Shown here one piece after another: positions 1-6,944 of a stretch of DNA of 9,718 nucleotides. Positions within the stretch are counted from its first letter, which is position 1. The number at the start of each line of letters is the position of its first letter. The position numbers and the translations under genes were made by a program. The notes under the pieces are model-generated. The model was not told where the DNA came from and did not search any database. It worked only from the letters and a program-made list of their open reading frames with translations. Source of the stretch: Anaerolineae bacterium (GTDB lineage Bacteria; Chloroflexota; Anaerolineae; JAFGEY01); NCBI GenBank assembly GCA_016931365.1, contig JAFGEY010000413.1, forward strand, positions 1 through 9,718. The letters are read 5' to 3'.

Positions 1-2280
1 AAAACCATCGGTGTGGAGGAGGTCTGGGCTGCCGGAAATCTCGGCGCTGGGGTGACTATTGCCTTCCTTGACAGTGGCCTCGACGCGACATTTGCCGATC
101 TCAAGAACGCAACGCCCGGCAGTACGGATCGTGTATTGGCCTATTATGACGTCCCCTCGAATCGCGTGTTTACTCCCCCGCACCTGAACCGCGCGCCCGG
201 CGATCCCAACGGGCACGGCTCGCACGTGGCCGGCATCGCCGCAAACCGCTTCTACGAAAATCAGGACGCGGAATTTCGCGGTGTGGCCCCCGCCGCCAAT
301 CTGGTCGCTGTGCGGGTGCTCAATGAGACGGGCGCAGGTTCGTATGTGGACGTGTTGCAAGGGCTTAACTGGGTCGTGCAGAACAAAGATGTTTACAACA
401 TCCGCGTGCTCAACATCTCGATGTACGCCGTCCCTGTAGCGCCCTATTGGGCCGATCCCTACAACCGGGCTGTGATGGCTGCCTGGCAGGCGGGTATCGT
501 CGTGGTCGCCAGCGCGGGCAACACCGGGCCGGATCCGATGAGCATCGGCGTCCCCGGCAACACACCCTACGTCATCACCGTGGGCGCATTCACCGACAAC
601 CGCACGCCATCCGACTATGACGACGACTACATGCCGCCGTTCTCCGCCGCCGGGCCGACGCTGGATGCCTTCGTCAAGCCCGACATCATCGCTCCCGGGG
701 CGCATGTGGAATCCCTGATGCGCACCAACTCCTATCTGAGCCGCGAATATCCAGATCGGCGACTGAATGGCCACTACTTCGAAATGTCGGGTACCTCGAT
801 GTCGACGGCGGCGGTTTCGGGCATCGCCGCGCTGATGCTCAGCGAGAACCCCAACTTAACGCCTGATCAGGTGAAGTTCCGCCTGATGCAGACCGCACGC
901 CCGCAGTTCTCCGAGGTCACGGGCGAAGCCGCCTACAGCATCTGGCAGCAAGGAGCTGGGCGTGTGTGGGCCGCGGACGCGGTCTTCACGGATATTGCCG
1001 GATCCGCCAACTGGGGAATGGACATCACCGCGGACCTGGCCGGGACGATTCACTACCAGGGCTGGACGACCTTCGACGCCGAGACTGGCGAGTTCAAGGT
1101 TATCGGCGGCGGCTATGATAGCTGGGCCGGCGGTTATACGACGTGGGGCGGCGGCTACGATAGCTGGGCGGATGGTTATGACTCCTGGGCGGGCGGTGCT
1201 ACCAACTGGTCCAGTGGCTTCGACAGTTGGGCAAGTGGTTTCGATAGCTGGGCTGCTGGTTACGATAGCTGGGCATCCGGTTTCGATAGTTGGGCCGCCG
1301 GTTTCGATAGCTGGGCTGCCAGCTTCGACAGTTGGGCTAGTATGTGTGTGGCCGATGATGGCTATGACAGTTGGGCATCCGGCTTCGATAGTTGGGCTGC
1401 TGGCTTCGATAGTTGGGCCGCCGGTTACGATAGCTGGGCCTCCGGCTACGACAGTTGGGCCGCCGGTTACGATAGTTGGGCTTCTGGTTTCGACAGTTGG
1501 GCTGCCAGCTTCGACAGTTGGGCTGCGGGCTTCGACAGTTGGGCCGCCGGGTATGATAGTTGGGCTGCCGTCGCTTGCCAGCAATGGGTAGATTCCTTCG
1601 ACAGTTGGGCAGGTGGCTTCGACAGTTGGGCCAGTGGCCTGGCGACGTGGACCGGCGCTTTCGGCATCTGGGAAGGTGGCTACGCAACCTGGCCGAGCGG
1701 CTACGACAGTTGGGCCGGCGGATTTGACAGTTGGGCGGGTGGTTTCGATAGCTGGGCCGGCGGGTTCGATAGTTGGGCCAGCAATTGCGGCATCACACCC
1801 GAGGACTACGCCAGTTGGGCCGAGGGCTTCGATAGCTGGGCCGGAGGCTATGACAGTTGGGCCGGCGGCTTCGATAGTTGGGCCGATTACATCGCCTGGA
1901 TAGACGGCTTCGATAGTTGGGCCGCCGGCTTCGACAGTTGGGCCGCCGGTTTCGATAGCTGGGCCAGCGGTTTGGACCTGCCCACCTTTGAATGTGTGCA
2001 GTGGGTGAGTGGTTTCGATAGCTGGGCGAGCGGCTTCGATAGCTGGGCCGCCGGTTTCGATAGTTGGGCGAGCGCCGCACCGGCCTGGTCGAGTTATACA
2101 GATTGGGATGGTGGTTACACGTGCTGGGCGGGCGGCTTCGATAGTTGGGCCAGCGGATTTGATAGCTGGGCAAATAATGTAGGAGATCCCGGATGGGCAG
2201 CGGCTTTCTACAACCTGGACAACATACCAACGAATTCTACAACCGTCAACGTCAACAACTGGATAGGTGACGGATATTAG
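1..2280 (+). CDS. Subtilisin-like serine protease (S8) with C-terminal DSWA heptapeptide repeats, 5' partial
   Basis: Endopeptidase of the subtilase family, expected to act outside the cell. The frame is open to the window edge: residues K-T-I-G precede the first in-window start codon (GTG at 13), no ribosome site is visible, and the signal peptide and propeptide region are missing, so the true start is upstream. Counting from the GTG, the catalytic triad is Asp20 (AFLDSGLD), His68 (NGHGSHVAG) and Ser262 (SGTSMSTAA), with the oxyanion Asn170 (ASAGN). The catalytic domain ends near residue 325. After a 40-residue linker, residues 367-721 are heptad repeats of the form G-[F/Y]-D-S-W-A-x, followed by a 34-residue tail (GDPGWAAAFYN region) to the TAG at 2278-2280. 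The catalytic domain has no cysteine. Family assignment is firm; the role of the repeat domain is unknown, possibly surface display, adhesion or substrate binding. Confidence 0.95.
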   Translation, partial: KTIGVEEVWAAGNLGAGVTIAFLDSGLDATFADLKNATPGSTDRVLAYYDVPSNRVFTPPHLNRAPGDPNGHGSHVAGIAANRFYENQDAEFRGVAPAANLVAVRVLNETGAGSYVDVLQGLNWVVQNKDVYNIRVLNISMYAVPVAPYWADPYNRAVMAAWQAGIVVVASAGNTGPDPMSIGVPGNTPYVITVGAFTDNRTPSDYDDDYMPPFSAAGPTLDAFVKPDIIAPGAHVESLMRTNSYLSREYPDRRLNGHYFEMSGTSMSTAAVSGIAALMLSENPNLTPDQVKFRLMQTARPQFSEVTGEAAYSIWQQGAGRVWAADAVFTDIAGSANWGMDITADLAGTIHYQGWTTFDAETGEFKVIGGGYDSWAGGYTTWGGGYDSWADGYDSWAGGATNWSSGFDSWASGFDSWAAGYDSWASGFDSWAAGFDSWAASFDSWASMCVADDGYDSWASGFDSWAAGFDSWAAGYDSWASGYDSWAAGYDSWASGFDSWAASFDSWAAGFDSWAAGYDSWAAVACQQWVDSFDSWAGGFDSWASGLATWTGAFGIWEGGYATWPSGYDSWAGGFDSWAGGFDSWAGGFDSWASNCGITPEDYASWAEGFDSWAGGYDSWAGGFDSWADYIAWIDGFDSWAAGFDSWAAGFDSWASGLDLPTFECVQWVSGFDSWASGFDSWAAGFDSWASAAPAWSSYTDWDGGYTCWAGGFDSWASGFDSWANNVGDPGWAAAFYNLDNIPTNSTTVNVNNWIGDGY
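1111..2175 (+). repeat. Coding 21-bp tandem repeat array (DSWA heptads) within the protease gene
   Basis: By eye I count 36 units that keep [F/Y]DSWA exactly, most beginning with Gly and ending in Ala, Ser or Gly. A typical unit starts GGCTTCGATAGTTGGGCC. Degenerate units such as GATNWSS, GLATWTG, AFGIWEG, GYATWPS and AAPAWSS keep the Trp near its seven-residue place. Four interruptions break the array: after unit 9 (MCVADD), after unit 19 (VACQQWVD), after unit 25 (NCGITPE) and after unit 31 (a 14-residue segment containing FECVQW). The units differ mainly at synonymous third positions, which points to an old array kept for its protein sequence. Confidence 0.95.
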
Positions 2281-2300
2281 ATAGTGTGCCGCGCCGTCGA

Positions 2301-2340
2301 AACGGGCACGGGGCAGATGATCATCTGCCCCGTGTCTGTT
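2301..2340 (+). terminator. Long palindromic hairpin between convergent genes, probable terminator
   Basis: Positions 2307-2334 form a perfect 28-bp palindrome with half-site CACGGGGCAGATGA. Outside it, AACGGG (2301-2306) can pair with TCTGTT (2335-2340) if two G-U pairs are allowed, giving a stem of about 20 bp minus the loop. It starts 20 nt after the protease stop and lies before the end of the opposing cyclase gene, so it could stop transcription from either side. The T-rich tract after it on the + strand (TCTGTTTGTG) is weak, so a strict Rho-independent terminator is not certain. Confidence 0.65.
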
Positions 2341-2359
2341 TGTGAAGATAAATTGTATT

Positions 2360-2387
2360 TATTCAGGCCTGATTACCCTTGCGAAGA
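2360..2387 (+). repeat. Left copy of the inverted repeat bracketing the cyclase gene
   Basis: TATTCAGGCC (2360-2369) and ACCCTTGCGAAG (2375-2386), separated by five bases, recur in inverse orientation at 5908-5935. The segment overlaps the last codons and the TAA stop of the cyclase gene (complement of 2373-2375). It also contains the perfect 10-bp palindrome TCAGGCCTGA (2363-2372), just after the stop codon on the minus strand, which may help end the cyclase transcript. Confidence 0.7.
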
Positions 2388-5300
2388 TCTAGCATCTGAC
2401 AACGCTTGTTCGGCACGGCACAAGTCTGGCGTCGCGCCAAGCTGTGCGAAGATGTGTTGCGCTTCGACTAACTGGGCGTGCGCCTTGGTTGCGTCAGCTA
2501 GACTGAGCCATACCTGGGCACAGTAGTAGGCCGTCCGTCCGACCTCGAGATGTGTCCTACTGGCATCGAAGACCACTTTTGCCCGCTGGAGGTGTTCGAG
2601 CGCCTGAGCGGCGTCCCCCTGCGCTGCGCTGATGCGCCCCGTCAGTTGCTCGTAACGACCCCATTCGGTGGATTCACCGGTGGTTTTGCCGGTCATTTCG
2701 TGCAGCAGGGTATGACTTTGTGTGCTCCATTCAGCGGCGGCTTTGACCTTAACTTGTTCCAGACATAACTGGCCTTGCAGCAAATAGGCGTCGATGAGGC
2801 CGGGGCTGGCGTGTGCGCCGGCCTGTTTGTAGAGCGCAATCGCGGCATCCAGGTGGGATTGCGACGGCTCCCATAGCTGTCGTGCCAGGTACAGCCGTCC
2901 GAGATTCAGATGTGCTTGAGCGATCTCGTAGGGATTGGCGATCCGTTGCGCGATTTCGAAGCTCTGGCGCAGATTAGCTTCAGCTTTGTCCCAGTCGCCC
3001 ATATCGATGTAGACGTTGCCGATGTTGGTATGCGCAATGGCGATGCCCTCACTGTCACCGATTTTTTCGAGCACTTGCAGACCGCGCTGGTAGTTCTCCA
3101 GTGCACTCTGCCATTCGCCGCTATTACGTTTGAGAATTCCCAGATTGTTGGACGAACGCGCGACACCCAGAATGTCCCCCAACGACTCGCGGATGGCTAA
3201 GGCGCGCTCGACGGCTTGCGTGGCGCGTTCCCAATCGCCCTGGTTGTAGTAGACGGCGCCCAGCCGGTTGAGGATCGACGAGAGTGCGTCGTAGTATTGT
3301 GTGTCGTCAACACGTTCGAGGGCTTGTTCGAGCCTGGCGCGTGCACCTGCTAAGTCTCCACGTCGCAAGCTGATCCAGCCTAGGTAAGCGTGGATTTCGG
3401 CCTCGATCTGTGGTTGCGCGTGTTCGCCGTCATTCAGCTTGGCCAAACCTTGCTGCAGCCACATTTCGGCCTCTTCCATGCCGCCGCGTTGGATCCAGAC
3501 CCGGCCGAGTTTGAGCATCATTTCGGCCTGGGCTTCGAGGGGCGCTTCTTTCCACTCATCCAGCGCGGCTTGGTAGAAAGCGATGGCCTCTTCGTATTCC
3601 CCAATGTGCTGTTGGACGTCGCCCAGGCCCATAGCCGCTTGCCAACGTTCCGCCTCGCAGTGGGTCAAATGTTGTGACAGTTGCAGCGCCCGGCTGTAGT
3701 ATTCGGTCGCTTTACGGTTGGCGAATTGCTGGCGCGCCCGTTCTCCTGCCAAGAGGGTGTATTCGAGGGCTTTGTCGCGCACGCGTGCCTGGTCGTAATG
3801 GATAGCAAGAACCTCAGCCTGGTCGTGGAGATTGTCGGCGTGGAGATCGGTCAGCGCCTCAGCGACCAGCCGGTGCAGCGTCGGACGTTGTACGTGCAGG
3901 ATGCTGTCGTAAATGGTCTCCTGGGTGAGGATATGCCGAAAAGCGTAGGTGTAGGCGTTGATTTGCGGGCGTGGTTCCAGTAATCCGGCTTCGGTCAATC
4001 GTTCGAGGAAGGGGGCGGCGCTTTCTGCGCCGTGGAAGTGCCGCTCGATGCTCTCCAGAATCCGCGCGTCAAACTGTAGCCCGATCACGGAGGCGTCGCG
4101 CAGTACATTGCGCAGGTTCTCCGGCAGCCGGTCCACGCGCGCCATCATCAGGCCGCGCAGTGAGGTGGGCGCTTCCAGTTTCTCCAGTGCCACGGTCGAC
4201 ACGACGCGCCATTGTGTGCCTTCCAGTCGCAGCAAGCCCTTCTCGATCAACATGCGCACAAATTCTTCGATGTAAAAGGGATTGCCTTCCGCCCGGGTGA
4301 GGATGGTGTCGATTACCGATTCCGGCAGCCCTTCCAGGTCAACGGCGTGGGCGAGAAGTTTGCGGCTTTGGGTTTGTGTCAGTGGATTGACGTTCACGAT
4401 CAGGCTGCGCTCTGCATCGGGGGTGGGATCGAAGGGTGGCTCCGCATAGGCACGGGTGATGACGCAGAAGATCATCGGAACTTCGGTGGTGATGTGGCTC
4501 AGGGTTTTCAGCAAATCCCGCGACAGATCATCAGCCCAGTGGAAGTCATCCAGGACGACGACGAGGGGACGTCGGCGGGCTTCTTCGATGAACCACTCGC
4601 GCAGGGCTAACTCCGTCAATTGCTTGACGCTCTCTGGGGTGAGGGTGCTGAGCGGTATCTCTTCCTTGGGTGTGAGAGGCAGTCCAGCAATTTGCTTGAG
4701 AAAGGGGAGCAGTGCTGCCGAAATCCGGCTGTCCCATGCTTCACCCGGCGGATAGGTGTTGATGGCATCTTGCAGCAGTGAGCGCATGATGCCGTAACTG
4801 ACGCCCTGGACGTAAGGCAAGCCGCGTCCCTGCCAGATGCGCGCCATATCGGGTGTGACGTCTGCGAGCCATTCGGAAACGAGGCGAGATTTGCCCATCC
4901 CGGCCTCGCCGTGCACAGTGATGCGTTGCCCGGCGCTGTAGTCGACAAAATCGGCCAGCCGTGCTCGCAGTTGGGCTAGTTCGGTTTCGTGCCCCAGGAA
5001 GATGCTGCTTACCCCCTGGATGCCGCGCGCGGCTTCCGGGGCCGTCCGTCTGCCGGTGACCTGGAAGGTGACGACGGGGTGATCCACGCCCTTGATGAAG
5101 GTCGCCTCCATGGTCTGGAACTCGAAGAACGGTTGGGTACGGGTGTGCACCTGTCCGCTGACGAGGATGTTGCCCGGCGTCGCCAGGGATTCCAGACGCG
5201 CCGCCATGTTCACGGTATCACCGATGACTGTATAAGCCGCTTGTTCTGCGGTCCCCAAAATCCCTGCGATGGCCGGCCCGCTGTGGACGCCGATCCGTAT

Positions 5301-5801
5301 TTCCAGTGGCGCACCCAATTGCGCTTTGGCAATCGGCGTGAATTCGTCGGCGGCGCGCTGCATATCCAGCGCAGCGCGCACGGCCATTTCCGCGTCGTTC
5401 TCGTGGGCGACGGGCGCGCCGAACACGGCCATCAGCCCATCGCCCGTGAATTTGTCCACTAGGCCGCCGTACCGGTGCACGCAGACGATCAGGCGTCCTA
5501 GCAAATCGTTGATCAGGTTGAAGACAAACTCGGCATCCAGTGAGGCAGAGAGGTGGGTGAAGTTGACGGCATCGGCAAAAAGCACTGCGATCTCGCGTCG
5601 CTCACCGCTCAAGCGTTCCTGATCGTGCAGGATGCTTTCCGCAACGACGGAAGGGATGAAGCGTCGCAACCGCTCGAGTGATTCTTGCGCGGCAACGAGT
5701 GCCTGCTGGAGCGATTGGGTATCTGCACTGAGTGTAGTGTGACAGACGTGACAGGCGGCAGCGTTATCCAGGTTGTGCGATCCACAGTACGAGCAGTACA
5801 T
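2373..5801 (-). CDS. Zinc ribbon / class III adenylate cyclase / AAA ATPase / TPR regulatory protein
   Basis: A 1142-residue cytoplasmic signalling protein that probably makes cAMP from ATP. Residues 1-25 are a zinc ribbon (Cys3, Cys6, Cys17, Cys20). A short helical linker leads to a class III cyclase domain (about 68-250) with both metal-binding aspartates (Asp77 in FADAVNF, Asp121 in FTGDG), the adenine-type pair Lys117 and Asp195, and transition-state Asn198 and Arg202, so it should be active. A linker and an ATPase follow, with Walker A GEAGMGKS (298-305) and Walker B VVVLDD (to 419) before HWADD, as in AAA_16/STAND-like regulators. From about residue 650 to the end the sequence is mostly TPR units, likely for protein binding. 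The ATG at 5801 is preceded on the minus strand by the purine-rich AAAGGGAAAGAGAAGG, a good ribosome site. This architecture is frequent in Chloroflexota. The sensed signal and partner are unknown. Confidence 0.93.
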   Translation of the reverse strand: MYCSYCGSHNLDNAAACHVCHTTLSADTQSLQQALVAAQESLERLRRFIPSVVAESILHDQERLSGERREIAVLFADAVNFTHLSASLDAEFVFNLINDLLGRLIVCVHRYGGLVDKFTGDGLMAVFGAPVAHENDAEMAVRAALDMQRAADEFTPIAKAQLGAPLEIRIGVHSGPAIAGILGTAEQAAYTVIGDTVNMAARLESLATPGNILVSGQVHTRTQPFFEFQTMEATFIKGVDHPVVTFQVTGRRTAPEAARGIQGVSSIFLGHETELAQLRARLADFVDYSAGQRITVHGEAGMGKSRLVSEWLADVTPDMARIWQGRGLPYVQGVSYGIMRSLLQDAINTYPPGEAWDSRISAALLPFLKQIAGLPLTPKEEIPLSTLTPESVKQLTELALREWFIEEARRRPLVVVLDDFHWADDLSRDLLKTLSHITTEVPMIFCVITRAYAEPPFDPTPDAERSLIVNVNPLTQTQSRKLLAHAVDLEGLPESVIDTILTRAEGNPFYIEEFVRMLIEKGLLRLEGTQWRVVSTVALEKLEAPTSLRGLMMARVDRLPENLRNVLRDASVIGLQFDARILESIERHFHGAESAAPFLERLTEAGLLEPRPQINAYTYAFRHILTQETIYDSILHVQRPTLHRLVAEALTDLHADNLHDQAEVLAIHYDQARVRDKALEYTLLAGERARQQFANRKATEYYSRALQLSQHLTHCEAERWQAAMGLGDVQQHIGEYEEAIAFYQAALDEWKEAPLEAQAEMMLKLGRVWIQRGGMEEAEMWLQQGLAKLNDGEHAQPQIEAEIHAYLGWISLRRGDLAGARARLEQALERVDDTQYYDALSSILNRLGAVYYNQGDWERATQAVERALAIRESLGDILGVARSSNNLGILKRNSGEWQSALENYQRGLQVLEKIGDSEGIAIAHTNIGNVYIDMGDWDKAEANLRQSFEIAQRIANPYEIAQAHLNLGRLYLARQLWEPSQSHLDAAIALYKQAGAHASPGLIDAYLLQGQLCLEQVKVKAAAEWSTQSHTLLHEMTGKTTGESTEWGRYEQLTGRISAAQGDAAQALEHLQRAKVVFDASRTHLEVGRTAYYCAQVWLSLADATKAHAQLVEAQHIFAQLGATPDLCRAEQALSDARSSQG

Positions 5802-5824
5802 ACCTTCTCTTTCCCTTTACAGAC

Positions 5825-5921
5825 ACCCTTGCGAAGGTCACGAATGAAACGCCGCAACACGGATACTGCGCCATCCAAGATTGATTTTCATGCCAAAATC
5901 GCGCAAAACCTTCGCAAGGGT
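5825..5921 (-). repeat. 14-bp perfect inverted repeat with nested stems in the cyclase leader (REPIN-like or structured 5' UTR)
   Basis: ACCCTTGCGAAGGT (5825-5838) and its exact reverse complement ACCTTCGCAAGGGT (5908-5921) enclose 69 nt. Inside, TGCGC (5867-5871) can pair with GCGCA (5901-5905), and GATTTT (5883-5888) with AAAATC (5895-5900) around a 6-nt loop; the right arms of the three stems nearly abut. Each 14-mer is itself a short dyad (CCTT-GCG-AAGG). The element lies between the proposed minus-strand promoter and the cyclase start codon, so it would be transcribed in the leader. Whether it is a regulatory RNA or a repeat pair of REPIN type cannot be told from one window. Confidence 0.7.
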
Positions 5922-5935
5922 TCATGGCCTGAATA
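5908..5935 (-). repeat. Right copy of the inverted repeat bracketing the cyclase gene
   Basis: Read on the minus strand this is TATTCAGGCC, four bases, then ACCCTTGCGAAG, matching the left copy at 2360-2387 except for the short spacer. The two copies are in opposite orientation and enclose the whole cyclase gene and its leader. Confidence 0.7.
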
Positions 5936-5944
5936 GATACTCGA

Positions 5945-5953
5945 ATTCTATCA
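5945..5953 (-). promoter_or_regulatory. Candidate extended -10 promoter of the cyclase gene
   Basis: On the minus strand the sequence reads TGATAGAAT, a TGn extended -10 with TAGAAT at 5950-5945. It predicts transcription starting near 5938 and a leader of about 135 nt that includes the inverted repeats. I see no good -35 hexamer. Confidence 0.4.
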
Positions 5954-6042
5954 CAAGAACAGGCTTTAGCTATTACAGGAGTGTGAAGAGTCGGTGAAGG
6001 CAAAGCGGGTTATGTTACTGTTAGTCTGGCCTTGGCGTGCGT

Positions 6043-6070
6043 TTGCATGACCTGGTTTGGGTGCTACAAT
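6043..6070 (+). promoter_or_regulatory. Candidate sigma-70-type promoter of the TspO-like gene
   Basis: TTGCAT (6043-6048) and TACAAT (6065-6070) are separated by 16 bp, and TGC directly before TACAAT gives an extended -10. Transcription would start near 6077, leaving a leader of about 33 nt with GAGGAGG before the ATG at 6110. Confidence 0.6.
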
Positions 6071-6109
6071 CTTTTGAACTGTGTTCATTTTCGAAGAGGA
6101 GGTCTGATC

Positions 6110-6871
6110 ATGAAGAAAACCGACGTGTTGAAGTGGGTCAATGTGGCCGCGACGCTAAACGTGATTGTCATCAATGCTCTGGCGAATGCTTTGCCGCTCA
6201 ACGGGCTGAATACCGGCGAGATTTCCGACCGCTTTGAGGTGTACTTTGTCCCGGCGGGCTACGTCTTCTCGATTTGGGGTTTGATTTATCTGGCATTGCT
6301 GGCGTTTACTATTTACCAATTGACGCCCCACAGCGCCGACACCCGCAACCGTATCGGCTATTTATACGCGCTGAGCGCGGTCGCCAACATTGCGTGGATC
6401 TTCCTCTGGCATTATGAAGTCTTCCCGCTGACGTTGATCGCTATGCTGGTGTTACTCGGTAGCCTCATCGCTATCTACCTGCGGCTGGGGATTGGGAAGC
6501 GATCTCCGGCGGCGTCGGAACGTTGGCCGGTGCATTTCCCCTTCAGCCTTTACCTGGGGTGGATCACCGTGGCGACGGTCGCCAACGTAACCTCGTTGCT
6601 GGATTACCTCAATTGGGGTGGGTGGGGTATCGCCCCTGAAGCCTGGGCGGTGATCATGCTGATCGTTGCGGCGGGCGTGGCACTGGCGGTCAGCTTCACG
6701 CGGGGCGACATCGCCTACATCGCCGTTATCGTCTGGGCTTACGTAGGGATTGCGGTCAAGCACGCGGCCACGCCAGTCGTGGGTATCCCGGCGGCCATGC
6801 TGGCAACGGTGGTGGGTTTGTCGTTGATCGTGACCGTCCCGCGCCTACGGCGGCGACTGGCGGGCGTGTAA
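6110..6871 (+). CDS. TspO/MBR-related (tryptophan-rich sensory) integral membrane protein
   Basis: A 253-residue membrane protein. I place the start at the ATG at 6110 because a strong GAGGAGG lies 8 nt upstream; an earlier in-frame start at 6032 lies upstream of the proposed promoter and would add a non-hydrophobic, Cys-rich stretch. Residues 1-165 resemble the five-helix TspO core: TM1 about 9-29, then FVPAGYVFSIWGLIYL (46-61), like the PPG-x-F-x-W-x-x-LY region of TspO, then ANIAWIFLW (92-100) and PFSLYLGWITVATVAN (144-159). Around three further hydrophobic segments (about 177-196, 200-218 and 222-243) extend it beyond the usual 150-170 residues. TspO proteins bind porphyrins and other hydrophobic ligands. 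Whether this extended form does so is not known. It ends in a basic RLRRRL tail. Confidence 0.8.
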   Translation: MKKTDVLKWVNVAATLNVIVINALANALPLNGLNTGEISDRFEVYFVPAGYVFSIWGLIYLALLAFTIYQLTPHSADTRNRIGYLYALSAVANIAWIFLWHYEVFPLTLIAMLVLLGSLIAIYLRLGIGKRSPAASERWPVHFPFSLYLGWITVATVANVTSLLDYLNWGGWGIAPEAWAVIMLIVAAGVALAVSFTRGDIAYIAVIVWAYVGIAVKHAATPVVGIPAAMLATVVGLSLIVTVPRLRRRLAGV

Positions 6872-6879
6872 AAACTTTT

Positions 6880-6908
6880 ACCGCCGAGGACGCGGAGTTC
6901 GCAGAGGC
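6880..6908. repeat. Degenerate tandem motif of the CGCxGAG type
   Basis: CCGCCGAGGA, CGCGGAGTT and CGCAGAGGC follow one another as roughly 9-10-bp units just after the TspO-like stop codon. Similar noncoding GAGG-CGC tandem units are, from memory, scattered through many environmental bacterial genomes; I cannot check copies elsewhere in this genome. Confidence 0.4.
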
Positions 6909-6944
6909 TTCAAGACAGAGTAAAAGATGCTCGCCAGCAAACGT

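Larger units (their letters stand above)
5802..6109. other. Divergent intergenic control region without a gene
   Basis: This 308-nt stretch separates the minus-strand cyclase gene from the plus-strand TspO-like gene. It holds the cyclase ribosome site, the inverted-repeat leader element, one candidate promoter on each strand and the TspO-like ribosome site. The segment from about 5954 to 6042 shows nothing I recognise. The short open frames here have no convincing ribosome site or recognisable product. Confidence 0.7.

Noticed and set aside
1111..2175. CRISPR array.
   Set aside because: The repeats are contiguous 21-bp coding units without unique spacers and translate to a regular peptide.
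856..2230. Long minus-strand and alternate-frame open frames rich in Ser-Pro-Thr, Arg-Pro-Asn or Val-Gly-Pro repeats.
   Set aside because: They are shadows of the 21-bp coding repeat: a 21-bp period keeps every frame in step, so a stop-free frame stays open. They lack ribosome sites, and the + frame holds a recognised protease.
4989..5462. 157-residue + strand open frame within the cyclase gene.
   Set aside because: It lies opposite the conserved cyclase catalytic motifs, with no ribosome site or domain.
2360..5935. A complete transposon around the cyclase gene.
   Set aside because: No transposase, no target-site duplication that I can see, and the repeats are imperfect with a third internal copy; kept only as a hypothesis.
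6032..6109. Earlier start for the TspO-like protein.
   Set aside because: It lies upstream of the proposed -10 element and lacks a ribosome site; GAGGAGG directly precedes the ATG at 6110.
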